A stretch of 9,794 nt of DNA from positions 1-9,794 of the forward strand of contig JAHLFU010000150.1 in assembly GCA_018883665.1 (NCBI GenBank). The letters run 5' to 3'. Origin of the DNA: Paraprevotella stercoravium (lineage in GTDB: Bacteria; Bacteroidota; Bacteroidia; Bacteroidales; Bacteroidaceae). The position numbers and the translations under genes were made by a program. Below are positions 1-6,727 of the stretch, piece by piece. The notes below the pieces were generated by a model, which did no database searches, was not told where the DNA came from, and saw only the letters and a program-made list of their open reading frames with translations. Positions within the stretch are counted from its first letter, which is position 1. Each line of letters starts with the position of its first letter.

Positions 1-582
1 GAACGTCCTCTGCCGATGATTTACCAGAGCGGTTATCTGACGGTGAAGGCTTATGACCGGGATTTCAATACTTTCCTGCTTGACTTTCCGAACAATGAGG
101 TGAAGAACGGTTTTTTGACGATGCTTTCGGCCGCTTATCTGCAACCGAAGGAGGAAACCGGTGGTTGGATCCGAAGTCTGGTAGTGGCTTTGCGCCAGGG
201 CGATGTGGAGCGGGTGCATACTCTGTTTACTTCATTCCTTTCGAGCATTCCTTATACGATGCGGCGTAAGGAAGATGAGGCGGAGCGGGAGCGTTATTTC
301 CAATATACGTTCTATCTTATCCTACGTCTGGTGAGCGTGTACACGGTGTATGTGGAGAAGGTGCAGAGTCAAGGCCGTGTAGACTGTGTGCTGGAAACGG
401 CCGACTATATTTATATATTCGAGTTCAAGCTGGACGGTACGGCCGAAGAAGCCTTGCGACAGATCGAAGAGAAAGGCTATGCCCGGGAATATGCCGCCGA
501 CAACCGGAAGCTGTATTGCATCGGCGCCGGTTTCTCTTCGGAGACAGGCACGATCGGTGACTGGGCGGTAAAAAACAACTAA
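1..582 (+). CDS. AAA-ATPase-like / PD-(D/E)XK nuclease-domain protein (DUF1703 type), 3' part only
   Basis: The frame is open from the first base, and its first residues (ERPLPMIYQSGYLT) match the interior of the family, so the true start is upstream of the window and the ATG at 16 is internal. The visible 193 residues cover the lid/linker after the ATPase module and a C-terminal nuclease-like domain (PDDEXK_9, DUF1703). The putative catalytic signature is an Asp in the context RVD (codon 382-384), then a hydrophobic strand leading into E-F-K (421-429). The following EEALRQIEEKGYA helix is typical of this family. Proteins of this kind are numerous and highly duplicated in gut Bacteroidota, and their cellular role is not established. 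The Walker A and B motifs cannot be checked because the N-terminal part is missing. Family assignment is confident; nuclease activity is inferred from the motif only. The gene converges on the AspT-like gene. Confidence 0.85.
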   Translation, partial: ERPLPMIYQSGYLTVKAYDRDFNTFLLDFPNNEVKNGFLTMLSAAYLQPKEETGGWIRSLVVALRQGDVERVHTLFTSFLSSIPYTMRRKEDEAERERYFQYTFYLILRLVSVYTVYVEKVQSQGRVDCVLETADYIYIFEFKLDGTAEEALRQIEEKGYAREYAADNRKLYCIGAGFSSETGTIGDWAVKNN

Positions 583-650
583 TTCGCAACGGTCTCGGAG
601 TGAAAAAATTGATCCGATAGGACTGTTATGATAGAGTATTAATATATGAC

Positions 651-700
651 AATCCCCTCCTTTTAAAAACGTTTTAAACCAGTTTTAAAAGGAGGGGATT
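651..700. terminator. Bidirectional hairpin between two convergent genes
   Basis: A perfect 18-bp inverted repeat (arms 651-668 and 683-700, starting AATCCCCTCC and ending GGAGGGGATT) encloses a 14-nt loop. It lies between the stop codon of the plus-strand gene (582) and that of the minus-strand gene (730). With all Watson-Crick pairs it can fold equally well in both transcripts, which suits a shared terminator. No long T-tract follows either arm; the loop-proximal half of the stem is itself TTTTAAAA. Its role as a terminator is therefore inferred from symmetry and position. A 3'-end-stabilising hairpin is the alternative. The rest of 583-729 shows nothing else I can name. Confidence 0.75.
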
Positions 701-729
701 GCTGTATGTATCTTTAAATCAAGACGAGA

Positions 730-2328
730 TTATACCACAAATACCGAAATCAACTGAATGAACAGGATCAGGAAGACCATGGCAATCGGGTAAACTGTGG
801 CATAGGCCACTCCCGGGATATTGCTGTCCACCATAGAGTCGGCCGCTGCCAGACCCGGAGTACTGGTCATACCGCCGGTGAGGGTACCCAAAAGGTCGAG
901 CATGGAAATCTTGAATACCAGACGGGCCACAAGGGTGGCAATGATCATCGGTACCAGAGTGATGAACATACCCACCACGAACATGCTCCAACCGCTTTCC
1001 TGGAATGTGGCTACCAGTTTCTGACCGGCAGAAGTTCCTACTTCGGCGAGGAAGAGCAACAGACCGAACTGGCGCAACAACTGGTTGGCCGGACCGGACA
1101 TGTTCCAAAGAATCGGTCCGGTCTTGCCGATGGCACTCAGTACCAGAGAGGTGAGCAACACGCCTCCGGTCAGTCCCGGTGAGAAGGATACACCGCCCGG
1201 GAAGGTGACATTCAGTTTGCCTACCAACACACCGAGTACGATGCCCACTGCAATCGGGAAGAAGTCTGTATCGGACAGTAATTTTACGTTGTTTCCCAGC
1301 AATTCGGAAGCTCCCTTCACACCTTCGATCTCGCCCACAATCATCAGCTTGTCGCCAAACTTCAGCACCAGATCCGGGGTAGGAGTCAGGTCGATACCGC
1401 TACGGCGCACACGGGTGATGGTGCAGCCATAGTTTTCATGAAGGTTCAGACTGCCGATGTTCTTGTTGACCATATCCTTTTTAGTAAGCAGGATGGTTTC
1501 CACAATCTGCCGTTTGGTGAGCGGAAGCTCTCCTTCCTGACGTTTTCCCATCATCTCAGCCAGCATGGCTAAAGATTCTTCGCTACCCACAGCCTGAATG
1601 TAATCATTCTGTTGCAAGGCATATGAAGCTGACGGCATGAGAATCTGTTCTCCGCTTTTGATTCGTGATACCACGGCACCTGTTACGGCACGGATATTCA
1701 GCTGGGCCAGAGACTTGCCGAAGGCTGAGGAGTTGGTCACATGGAACACACAGGTTTTCAGTTGCGGGAACTGGCCGATGCGTTCAGCTTCCAGTTGCCG
1801 GGCTTCTTCCTCCAGATTGACTTTAAGCAGACGGGGAAGCAGCTTGACAAAAAGAATTACACCGATGACACCGAAGGGGTAAGCAATACCGTAGGCAATG
1901 GATGCCAGCGGTGAGTTGGTACTGTCGATGGCTACGGCCAGACCCGGGGTACTGGTCAGCGCACCGGCAATGAGGCCCACAGTACTTGGGGTGTCCAGTC
2001 CGAACAGATATTTCAGTCCCACTGCGGTGAGGGATGCCGAAAGAATAATCAGCACGGTAATCAGAATCAGGGTCTTTCCCTTGCTCCGGAAGGAATCAAA
2101 GAATCCGGGACCGGCCTGGATTCCGATGGTAAAGATAAAGAGCACCAGACCCAGATCGCCCAATTCCTTGGGGATCAGTACGCCATAGTGTCCGAATAAA
2201 AGAGCGACAAAAATCACCGCTGAGATGTCGAGTGACAGACCTTTGATACGGATTCTGCCCAGCATGAATCCCAAAGCCACAATGACAAACAGAGCGAAAT
2301 AAGAGGATTTAAGCAGTTCTGCAAACAT
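730..2328 (-). CDS. AspT/YidE-family putative transporter with two central RCK_C (TrkA-C) domains
   Basis: This 532-residue integral membrane protein has the layout of the aspartate:alanine exchanger (AAEx) superfamily. It has an N-terminal membrane half (about residues 8-165), two cytoplasmic RCK_C/TrkA_C-like domains (about 190-260 and 275-345), and a C-terminal membrane half (about 355-531). The two membrane halves are an internal duplication: TSTPGL occurs at 125-130 and again at 488-493, and GLVLFIFTIG...AG (60-73) matches GLLLFLAEVG...AG (422-435). In the characterised member AspT, such halves exchange aspartate for alanine. The YidE and YbjL branches have no proven substrate, and this sequence looks closer to them, so I leave the substrate open. 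The RCK_C domains suggest gating by a small ligand. The gene is transcribed alone from a promoter at 2377-2406 and ends against the hairpin at 651-700. The ATG at 2328 (minus strand) is preceded by an A-rich leader and opens directly into the first hydrophobic segment. Confidence 0.9.
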   Translation of the reverse strand: MFAELLKSSYFALFVIVALGFMLGRIRIKGLSLDISAVIFVALLFGHYGVLIPKELGDLGLVLFIFTIGIQAGPGFFDSFRSKGKTLILITVLIILSASLTAVGLKYLFGLDTPSTVGLIAGALTSTPGLAVAIDSTNSPLASIAYGIAYPFGVIGVILFVKLLPRLLKVNLEEEARQLEAERIGQFPQLKTCVFHVTNSSAFGKSLAQLNIRAVTGAVVSRIKSGEQILMPSASYALQQNDYIQAVGSEESLAMLAEMMGKRQEGELPLTKRQIVETILLTKKDMVNKNIGSLNLHENYGCTITRVRRSGIDLTPTPDLVLKFGDKLMIVGEIEGVKGASELLGNNVKLLSDTDFFPIAVGIVLGVLVGKLNVTFPGGVSFSPGLTGGVLLTSLVLSAIGKTGPILWNMSGPANQLLRQFGLLLFLAEVGTSAGQKLVATFQESGWSMFVVGMFITLVPMIIATLVARLVFKISMLDLLGTLTGGMTSTPGLAAADSMVDSNIPGVAYATVYPIAMVFLILFIQLISVFVV

Positions 2329-2376
2329 TTTGGTTTTTTCAATTAATAAATGAGGTTAGTAATAAAGTTTTCTGCA

Positions 2377-2406
2377 CAAAAATAGATAAAAACATTGGTC
2401 TGCAAA
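2377..2406 (-). promoter_or_regulatory. Bacteroidota-type promoter for the AspT-like gene
   Basis: Read on the minus strand, a TTTG -33 box (plus positions 2403-2406) is followed after 18 bp by TATTTTTG (2377-2384), an exact match to the Bacteroidota primary-sigma -7 consensus TAnnTTTG. Transcription would begin near 2370, leaving a short A/T-rich leader of roughly 40 nt before the ATG at 2328. The start of transcription is inferred from the motif. Confidence 0.7.
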
Positions 2407-2509
2407 AAGTTTGCTGTTTATTCTGCCGGAAAATGATGCCTTATTAAGATATTTATTTGAAAATGTCTACTTTTCTATTATTCATAGCCTTACATTCACT
2501 TTTTTTCGC

Positions 2510-2517
2510 TATTTTTG
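2510..2517 (+). promoter_or_regulatory. Bacteroidota -7 box upstream of serS
   Basis: TATTTTTG here is an exact TAnnTTTG match. It sits 37 bp before the serS ATG, which predicts a leader of about 30 nt. No clean TTTG lies at the expected -33 position (around 2487-2491, which reads GCCTT), so the call rests on the -7 box, its position and the need for a promoter ahead of serS. With the minus-strand promoter at 2377-2406 it forms a divergent pair whose -7 boxes are about 125 bp apart. Confidence 0.55.
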
Positions 2518-2554
2518 CAGGTTAGAAAATAAATTCATATTAAATGTACTGATT

Positions 2555-3844
2555 ATGCTTACATTAAAACTGATTACTGAACAGACCGAAAGAGTGATCA
2601 AAGGTTTGGAAAAAAAGCACTTCAACGGTGCCAAGGAAGCGATTGAAAAAGTCATTGCAACAGATAAAATACGCCGTGAGGCCCAGACCAAGCTGGACCA
2701 GAATCTGTCGGAAAGCAAGAAGATGGCCGCACAGATCGGTGCTTTGATGAAAGCCGGTAACAAGGATGAGGCCGAGGCTGTAAAGGCACAGGTGGCTCAG
2801 CTGAAAGAGGTGAACAAGGCTCTGGAAGCAGAGATGGACGCCGCACAGAAGAGCGTGATCGAGCAGCTTTGCGCTATTCCGAATATTCCTTATGACATTG
2901 TACCCGAAGGTGTGGGTGCTGAGGATAATGTGGTGGTAAAGACCGGCGGTATGGAAACCGAGTTGCCGAAGGATGCGCTGCCGCATTGGGAACTGGCCAA
3001 GAAGTACGATCTGATTGACTTCGATCTGGGTGTGAAGATCACCGGTGCCGGATTCCCGGTTTATAAAGGAAAGGGTGCCCGTTTGCAGCGTGCGTTGATC
3101 AACTTCTTCCTGGATGAGGCCCGCAAATCCGGTTATACCGAGATTATGCCTCCAACCGTAGTAAATCAGGCTTCCGGTTACGGTACCGGTCAGTTGCCGG
3201 ATAAGGAGGGACAGATGTATCACTGTAATCTGGACGACCTGTATCTGATTCCTACAGCCGAGGTTCCGGTAACCAACATCTATCGTGATGTGATTATCGA
3301 CGAGAAAGATCTGCCGATCAAGAACTGTGCATATACTCAGTGCTTCCGTCGTGAGGCCGGATCTTACGGTAAGGACGTGCGCGGACTGAACCGTCTGCAT
3401 GAGTTCTCTAAGGTAGAGATCGTACGTATCGATACTCCGGAGCACTCAGAGCAGTCACATCAGGAGATGCTGGCTCATGTGGAAGGCTTGTTGCAGAAGT
3501 TGGAGTTGCCTTACCGTATTCTGCGTCTGTGTGGCGGTGACATGAGCTTTACTTCATCTATCTGTTATGACTTTGAGGTTTACTCAGAGGCTCAGAAGCG
3601 TTGGTTGGAGGTAAGTTCTGTTTCTAACTTCGATACTTATCAGGCCAACCGTCTGAAATGCCGTTACCGTAAGGCTGAGGACAAGAAGACCGAGTTGTGC
3701 CATACCCTGAACGGATCGGCTCTGGCTTTGCCGCGTATCGTTGCAGCCATCATGGAGAACTTCCAGACTCCGGAGGGAATCCGCATTCCAAAATGCCTGG
3801 TTCCTTACTGCGGTTTCGAGATGTTGGATGAAAAACCTTTCTAA
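2555..3844 (+). CDS. serS: Seryl-tRNA synthetase
   Basis: Class II aminoacyl-tRNA synthetase that activates serine with ATP and loads it onto tRNA(Ser), and onto tRNA(Sec) where present. At 429 residues it has the usual bacterial SerRS length. Residues about 25-105 form the long alpha-helical hairpin arm that grips the tRNA long variable arm (charged heptad-like sequence, for example KKMAAQIGALMKAGNKDEAE). The catalytic core carries the serine-binding TAEVP motif (234-238), motif 2 with FRRE (264-267) followed by GLNRLHEFSKVE, and motif 3 with NGSALALPR (386-394). I chose the ATG at 2555 because the protein then begins MLTLKLITE, as family members do. The frame is open from 2411, but those 48 codons are low-complexity A/T-rich sequence and contain the promoter box. 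The downstream nfnAB-like gene starts 48 bp after the stop with no terminator between, so co-transcription is likely. Confidence 0.97.
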   Translation: MLTLKLITEQTERVIKGLEKKHFNGAKEAIEKVIATDKIRREAQTKLDQNLSESKKMAAQIGALMKAGNKDEAEAVKAQVAQLKEVNKALEAEMDAAQKSVIEQLCAIPNIPYDIVPEGVGAEDNVVVKTGGMETELPKDALPHWELAKKYDLIDFDLGVKITGAGFPVYKGKGARLQRALINFFLDEARKSGYTEIMPPTVVNQASGYGTGQLPDKEGQMYHCNLDDLYLIPTAEVPVTNIYRDVIIDEKDLPIKNCAYTQCFRREAGSYGKDVRGLNRLHEFSKVEIVRIDTPEHSEQSHQEMLAHVEGLLQKLELPYRILRLCGGDMSFTSSICYDFEVYSEAQKRWLEVSSVSNFDTYQANRLKCRYRKAEDKKTELCHTLNGSALALPRIVAAIMENFQTPEGIRIPKCLVPYCGFEMLDEKPF

Positions 3845-3892
3845 ACAGTAAGCATTAATCATCAAATAAAACATATATTAAATCAGAAAAGA

Positions 3893-6253
3893 ATGAATAA
3901 GATTGTTTCCAAAGAGCAGTTTTCGGAGAAGGTCTTTAAATTTGAGATTGAAGCTCCTTTGATTGCCAAGGCTCGTAAGGCAGGCCATTTCGTAATCGTG
4001 CGTGTCGGTGAGAAGGGTGAGCGTATGCCGCTGACCATTGCCGGTGCGGATACCCGTAAGGGAACCATTACATTGGTGGTGCAGAAAGTGGGACTGTCTT
4101 CAACCCGCCTGTGTCAGTTGGAGGTTGGCGATGAGATTACCGACGTGGTTGGCCCTTTGGGTAAGGCAACACACATTGAGAATTTCGGAACCGTGGTATG
4201 TGCCGGCGGTGGTGTCGGTGTGGCTCCGATGTTGCCGATTATCCAGGCTTTGAAGGAGGCCGGTAACCGTGTGATCTCTGTGTTGGCCGGTCGCAGCAAG
4301 GATCTGATTATCCTGGAAGACGAGGTACGCAAGAGCTCAGACGAGGTAATCATCATGACCGATGACGGAAGCTACGGACAGAAAGGTCTGGTAACAGAAG
4401 GTATCGAACAGGTGATCCAGCGCGAGAAGGTGGACAAGTGTTTTGCCATCGGTCCGGCGATCATGATGAAGTTCTGCTGTCTGCTGACCCAGAAATACAA
4501 TATTCCTACCGATGTCTCTTTGAATACAATCATGGTGGACGGAACCGGTATGTGCGGTGCCTGCCGTATCACTGTAGGCGGAAAGACCCGTTTCGTGTGC
4601 GTGGACGGTCCGGAATTTGACGGTCATCAGGTAGACTTCAACGAGATGTTGAAGCGTATGGGTGCCTTCAAGAAGGAAGAGGCTCAGGAGATGTGTCATC
4701 TGGAGCAGGATTTCCAGGCACACCTGGATCAGGTGGATCAGCACCTGAATCAAGAGTGGGCTGCACTGGCTGCCGAGATGGATACAACTACTCCGCTGAG
4801 CGAGCTGACCGACCGTAATGCGGCATGGCGTCAGGAAATCCGTAAGGCGATGAAGCCGAAGGAGCGTACAGCCATTCCACGTGTCGTCATGAACGAGCTG
4901 GATCCGGTTTATCGTGCTACAACCCGCACCGAAGAGGTGAACACCGGTCTGACCCTTGAGCAGGCTATCACCGAGGCCAAGCGTTGTCTGGACTGTGCCA
5001 ATCCTACTTGTATGCAGGGTTGTCCGGTAAGCATCAACATTCCGTCATTCATCAAGAATATTGAGCGCGGCGAGTTCCTCAATGCAGCCCGTGTGTTGAA
5101 GAGCACTTCTGCGCTGCCTGCAGTATGCGGTCGTGTTTGTCCGCAGGAGAAGCAGTGCGAGAGCCGGTGTATCCACCTGAAGATGAACGAACCGGCTGTG
5201 GCTATCGGTTATCTGGAGCGCTTTGCTGCCGACTTTGAGCGCGAGAGCGGAAAAATGTCTGTTCCGGAGTGTGCTCCTGCCAACGGTATCAAGGTGGCTG
5301 TTATCGGTTCAGGTCCTGCCGGTCTGTCATTTGCCGGTGACATGGCCAAGAACGGTTATGACGTAACCGTATTCGAGGCACTGCACGAAATCGGTGGCGT
5401 ATTGAAATATGGTATTCCGGAGTTCCGTTTGCCGAACAAGATCGTAGATGTGGAAATCCGCAATCTGGAGAAAATCGGTGTACACTTCGTGAAGGACTGT
5501 CTGGTGGGCAAGACTATCAGTGTGAAGGAACTGGAGAACGAAGGCTTCAAGGGTATCTTCGTCGGTTCCGGTGCCGGACTTCCGAACTTCATGGGTATTC
5601 CGGGAGAGAACAGCATCAACATCATGTCCAGCAACGAGTATCTGACCCGTGTGAACCTGATGGACGCTTCCAATCCGGAAACAGATACCCCGATCAATAA
5701 GGCCAAGAACGTGATGGTTGTCGGCGGTGGTAACACAGCCATGGACTCTTGCCGTACAGCCAAGCGTCTGGGTGCCGAGCGCGTATTCATCGTGTACCGT
5801 CGTTCTGAGGCTGAGATGCCGGCCCGTATTGAAGAGGTAAAACATGCCAAGGAAGAGGGCATCGAATTCCTGACCCTGCATAACCCGATAGAGTATCTGG
5901 CTGATGAGAACGGAGCCGTGAAGGCTGTGGTACTGCAGAAAATGCAGTTGGGTGAGCCGGATGCCAGCGGTCGTCGTAGTCCGGAACCGATTCCGGGAGC
6001 AACCGAAACCATCGACATTGATATGTCTATCGTGGCTGTCGGTGTATCTCCGAACCCGATCGTTCCGACTTCTATCGAGGGACTGGAGCTGGGCCGCAAG
6101 AATACCATCGTGGTGAACGAAGGCATGCAGACCAATCTGCCAACTATCTTTGCCGGTGGTGACATTGTGCGCGGAGGTGCTACCGTAATCTTGGCTATGG
6201 GTGACGGTCGTAAGGCTGCTGCCAGCATGCACGAGTATCTGCAGCAGCAGTAA
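3893..6253 (+). CDS. Fused NfnA-NfnB-type NAD(P)H:ferredoxin oxidoreductase (often annotated dihydroorotate dehydrogenase B NAD-binding subunit / NADPH-dependent glutamate synthase)
   Basis: A 786-residue fusion of two flavoproteins. Residues 1-255 are an NfnA/SudB/PyrK-like ferredoxin-NADP reductase module: flavin-binding RMPLTIAG (44-51), nucleotide-binding VCAGGGVGVAP (102-112), and a [2Fe-2S] site with C221, C224 and C236 plus a likely Asp ligand in VDGTGMCGAC (D216). Residues about 255-335 are a charged helical linker. Residues about 336-786 are NfnB/GltD-like. Two cysteine groups (C365, C368, C373, C377 and C412, C416, C422, C426) fit two [4Fe-4S] clusters. A first Rossmann motif GSGPAG (472-477) would bind FAD, and a second, GGGNTAMD (611-618) with YRRSEAEMPA (635-644), would bind NADP(H). 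The pathway known for separate NfnA and NfnB is reversible electron bifurcation between NADPH and the pair NAD+ plus ferredoxin. No GltB-like large subunit is nearby, so glutamate synthesis is unlikely. Sulfide dehydrogenase (SudAB) activity is the alternative. It probably shares a transcript with serS. Confidence 0.93.
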   Translation: MNKIVSKEQFSEKVFKFEIEAPLIAKARKAGHFVIVRVGEKGERMPLTIAGADTRKGTITLVVQKVGLSSTRLCQLEVGDEITDVVGPLGKATHIENFGTVVCAGGGVGVAPMLPIIQALKEAGNRVISVLAGRSKDLIILEDEVRKSSDEVIIMTDDGSYGQKGLVTEGIEQVIQREKVDKCFAIGPAIMMKFCCLLTQKYNIPTDVSLNTIMVDGTGMCGACRITVGGKTRFVCVDGPEFDGHQVDFNEMLKRMGAFKKEEAQEMCHLEQDFQAHLDQVDQHLNQEWAALAAEMDTTTPLSELTDRNAAWRQEIRKAMKPKERTAIPRVVMNELDPVYRATTRTEEVNTGLTLEQAITEAKRCLDCANPTCMQGCPVSINIPSFIKNIERGEFLNAARVLKSTSALPAVCGRVCPQEKQCESRCIHLKMNEPAVAIGYLERFAADFERESGKMSVPECAPANGIKVAVIGSGPAGLSFAGDMAKNGYDVTVFEALHEIGGVLKYGIPEFRLPNKIVDVEIRNLEKIGVHFVKDCLVGKTISVKELENEGFKGIFVGSGAGLPNFMGIPGENSINIMSSNEYLTRVNLMDASNPETDTPINKAKNVMVVGGGNTAMDSCRTAKRLGAERVFIVYRRSEAEMPARIEEVKHAKEEGIEFLTLHNPIEYLADENGAVKAVVLQKMQLGEPDASGRRSPEPIPGATETIDIDMSIVAVGVSPNPIVPTSIEGLELGRKNTIVVNEGMQTNLPTIFAGGDIVRGGATVILAMGDGRKAAASMHEYLQQQ

Positions 6254-6285
6254 TTTTCTGAATTCTTTTAATAGATCAACATGAT

Positions 6286-6323
6286 AAATCTTGTCTGCCG
6301 GAGCTTTCCGGCGGGCAAGATTT
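6286..6323 (+). terminator. Intrinsic terminator after the NfnA-NfnB gene
   Basis: A 17-bp stem (6286-6302 with 6307-6323) around a GCTT tetraloop, with a GC-rich core (CTGCCGG/CCGGCGG), is followed by a T-rich run (TTTTAATTTCTTATTTCG). Two of the pairs, 6294:6315 and 6296:6313, are U.G wobbles in plus-strand RNA and would be A/C mismatches in minus-strand RNA. The element therefore favours plus-strand termination. It separates the serS unit from the DMT_6 gene that begins 28 bp further on. Confidence 0.9.
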
Positions 6324-6351
6324 TAATTTCTTATTTCGTTTTATCTTTTTT

Positions 6352-6720
6352 ATGAGTGGTTTATATAGCATTCTGCTGCTGATTTGCAGCAATATATTCA
6401 TGACTCTGGCCTGGTACGGACATTTGAAGTTGCAGGAAAACGGAACCAGCAGCAATTGGCCGCTGATTGGGGTAATTCTCTTTTCCTGGATTATCGCCTT
6501 TGCGGAATATTGTTGCCAGGTGCCGGCTAACCGGATCGGTTTTGTGGGAAATGGCGGACCGTTCAGTCTGATGCAGCTGAAAGTGATTCAGGAAGTGATT
6601 TCCCTGATTGTCTTTACGGTGATGGCCAATGTGATGTTTCAGGGACAGAGTCTGCACTGGAACCATCTGGCAGCTTTCTGTTGTCTGATTCTGGCCGTGT
6701 ATTTTATCTTTATGAAATGA
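6352..6720 (+). CDS. DMT-family small membrane protein (DMT_6, DUF486)
   Basis: A 122-residue, very hydrophobic protein with four predicted membrane helices (about 4-24, 36-56, 78-97 and 103-120), the usual size and layout of DUF486 proteins. The segment EYCCQVPANRIGF (52-64), followed by SLMQLKVIQEV (72-82), is the conserved core that identifies the family. Members are related to drug/metabolite transporters of the small multidrug resistance size class, where two copies would form one transport unit, but no substrate has been assigned. No signal peptide is needed; helix 1 serves as the anchor. The gene starts 28 bp after the terminator at 6286-6323, and I find no exact TAnnTTTG box in that gap. 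It may rely on read-through or on a promoter I cannot recognise. The TtcA-like gene starts 7 bp after its stop, which implies a shared transcript. Confidence 0.88.
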   Translation: MSGLYSILLLICSNIFMTLAWYGHLKLQENGTSSNWPLIGVILFSWIIAFAEYCCQVPANRIGFVGNGGPFSLMQLKVIQEVISLIVFTVMANVMFQGQSLHWNHLAAFCCLILAVYFIFMK

Positions 6721-6727
6721 TCCGTTG

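Noticed and set aside
2411..2554. In-frame upstream extension of serS (48 extra codons)
   Set aside because: The added peptide is unlike SerRS N-termini, its DNA is A/T-rich intergenic sequence, and it would include the promoter box at 2510-2517. The ATG at 2555 gives the family start.
2564..3445. Long minus-strand open frame (293 codons) inside serS
   Set aside because: It is fully antisense to a gene with all SerRS motifs, has no recognisable domain and has no promoter. It arises from codon bias.
5327..6232. Two overlapping minus-strand open frames of about 290-300 codons inside the oxidoreductase gene
   Set aside because: They are antisense to well-supported Rossmann motifs, and their composition (Ser/Pro-rich or His/Thr-rich) looks like a reading-frame shadow.
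3893..6253. Naming the fusion as glutamate synthase small subunit (gltD) or dihydroorotate dehydrogenase subunit (pyrK)
   Set aside because: Both halves resemble those subunits only by shared ancestry. The fusion of an NfnA-like and an NfnB-like module and the absence of a GltB or PyrD neighbour favour an Nfn/Sud-type enzyme.
6342..6349. TATCTTTT as a -7 box for the DMT_6 gene
   Set aside because: It misses the final G and ends 2 bp before the ATG, so the transcript would start inside the coding sequence.
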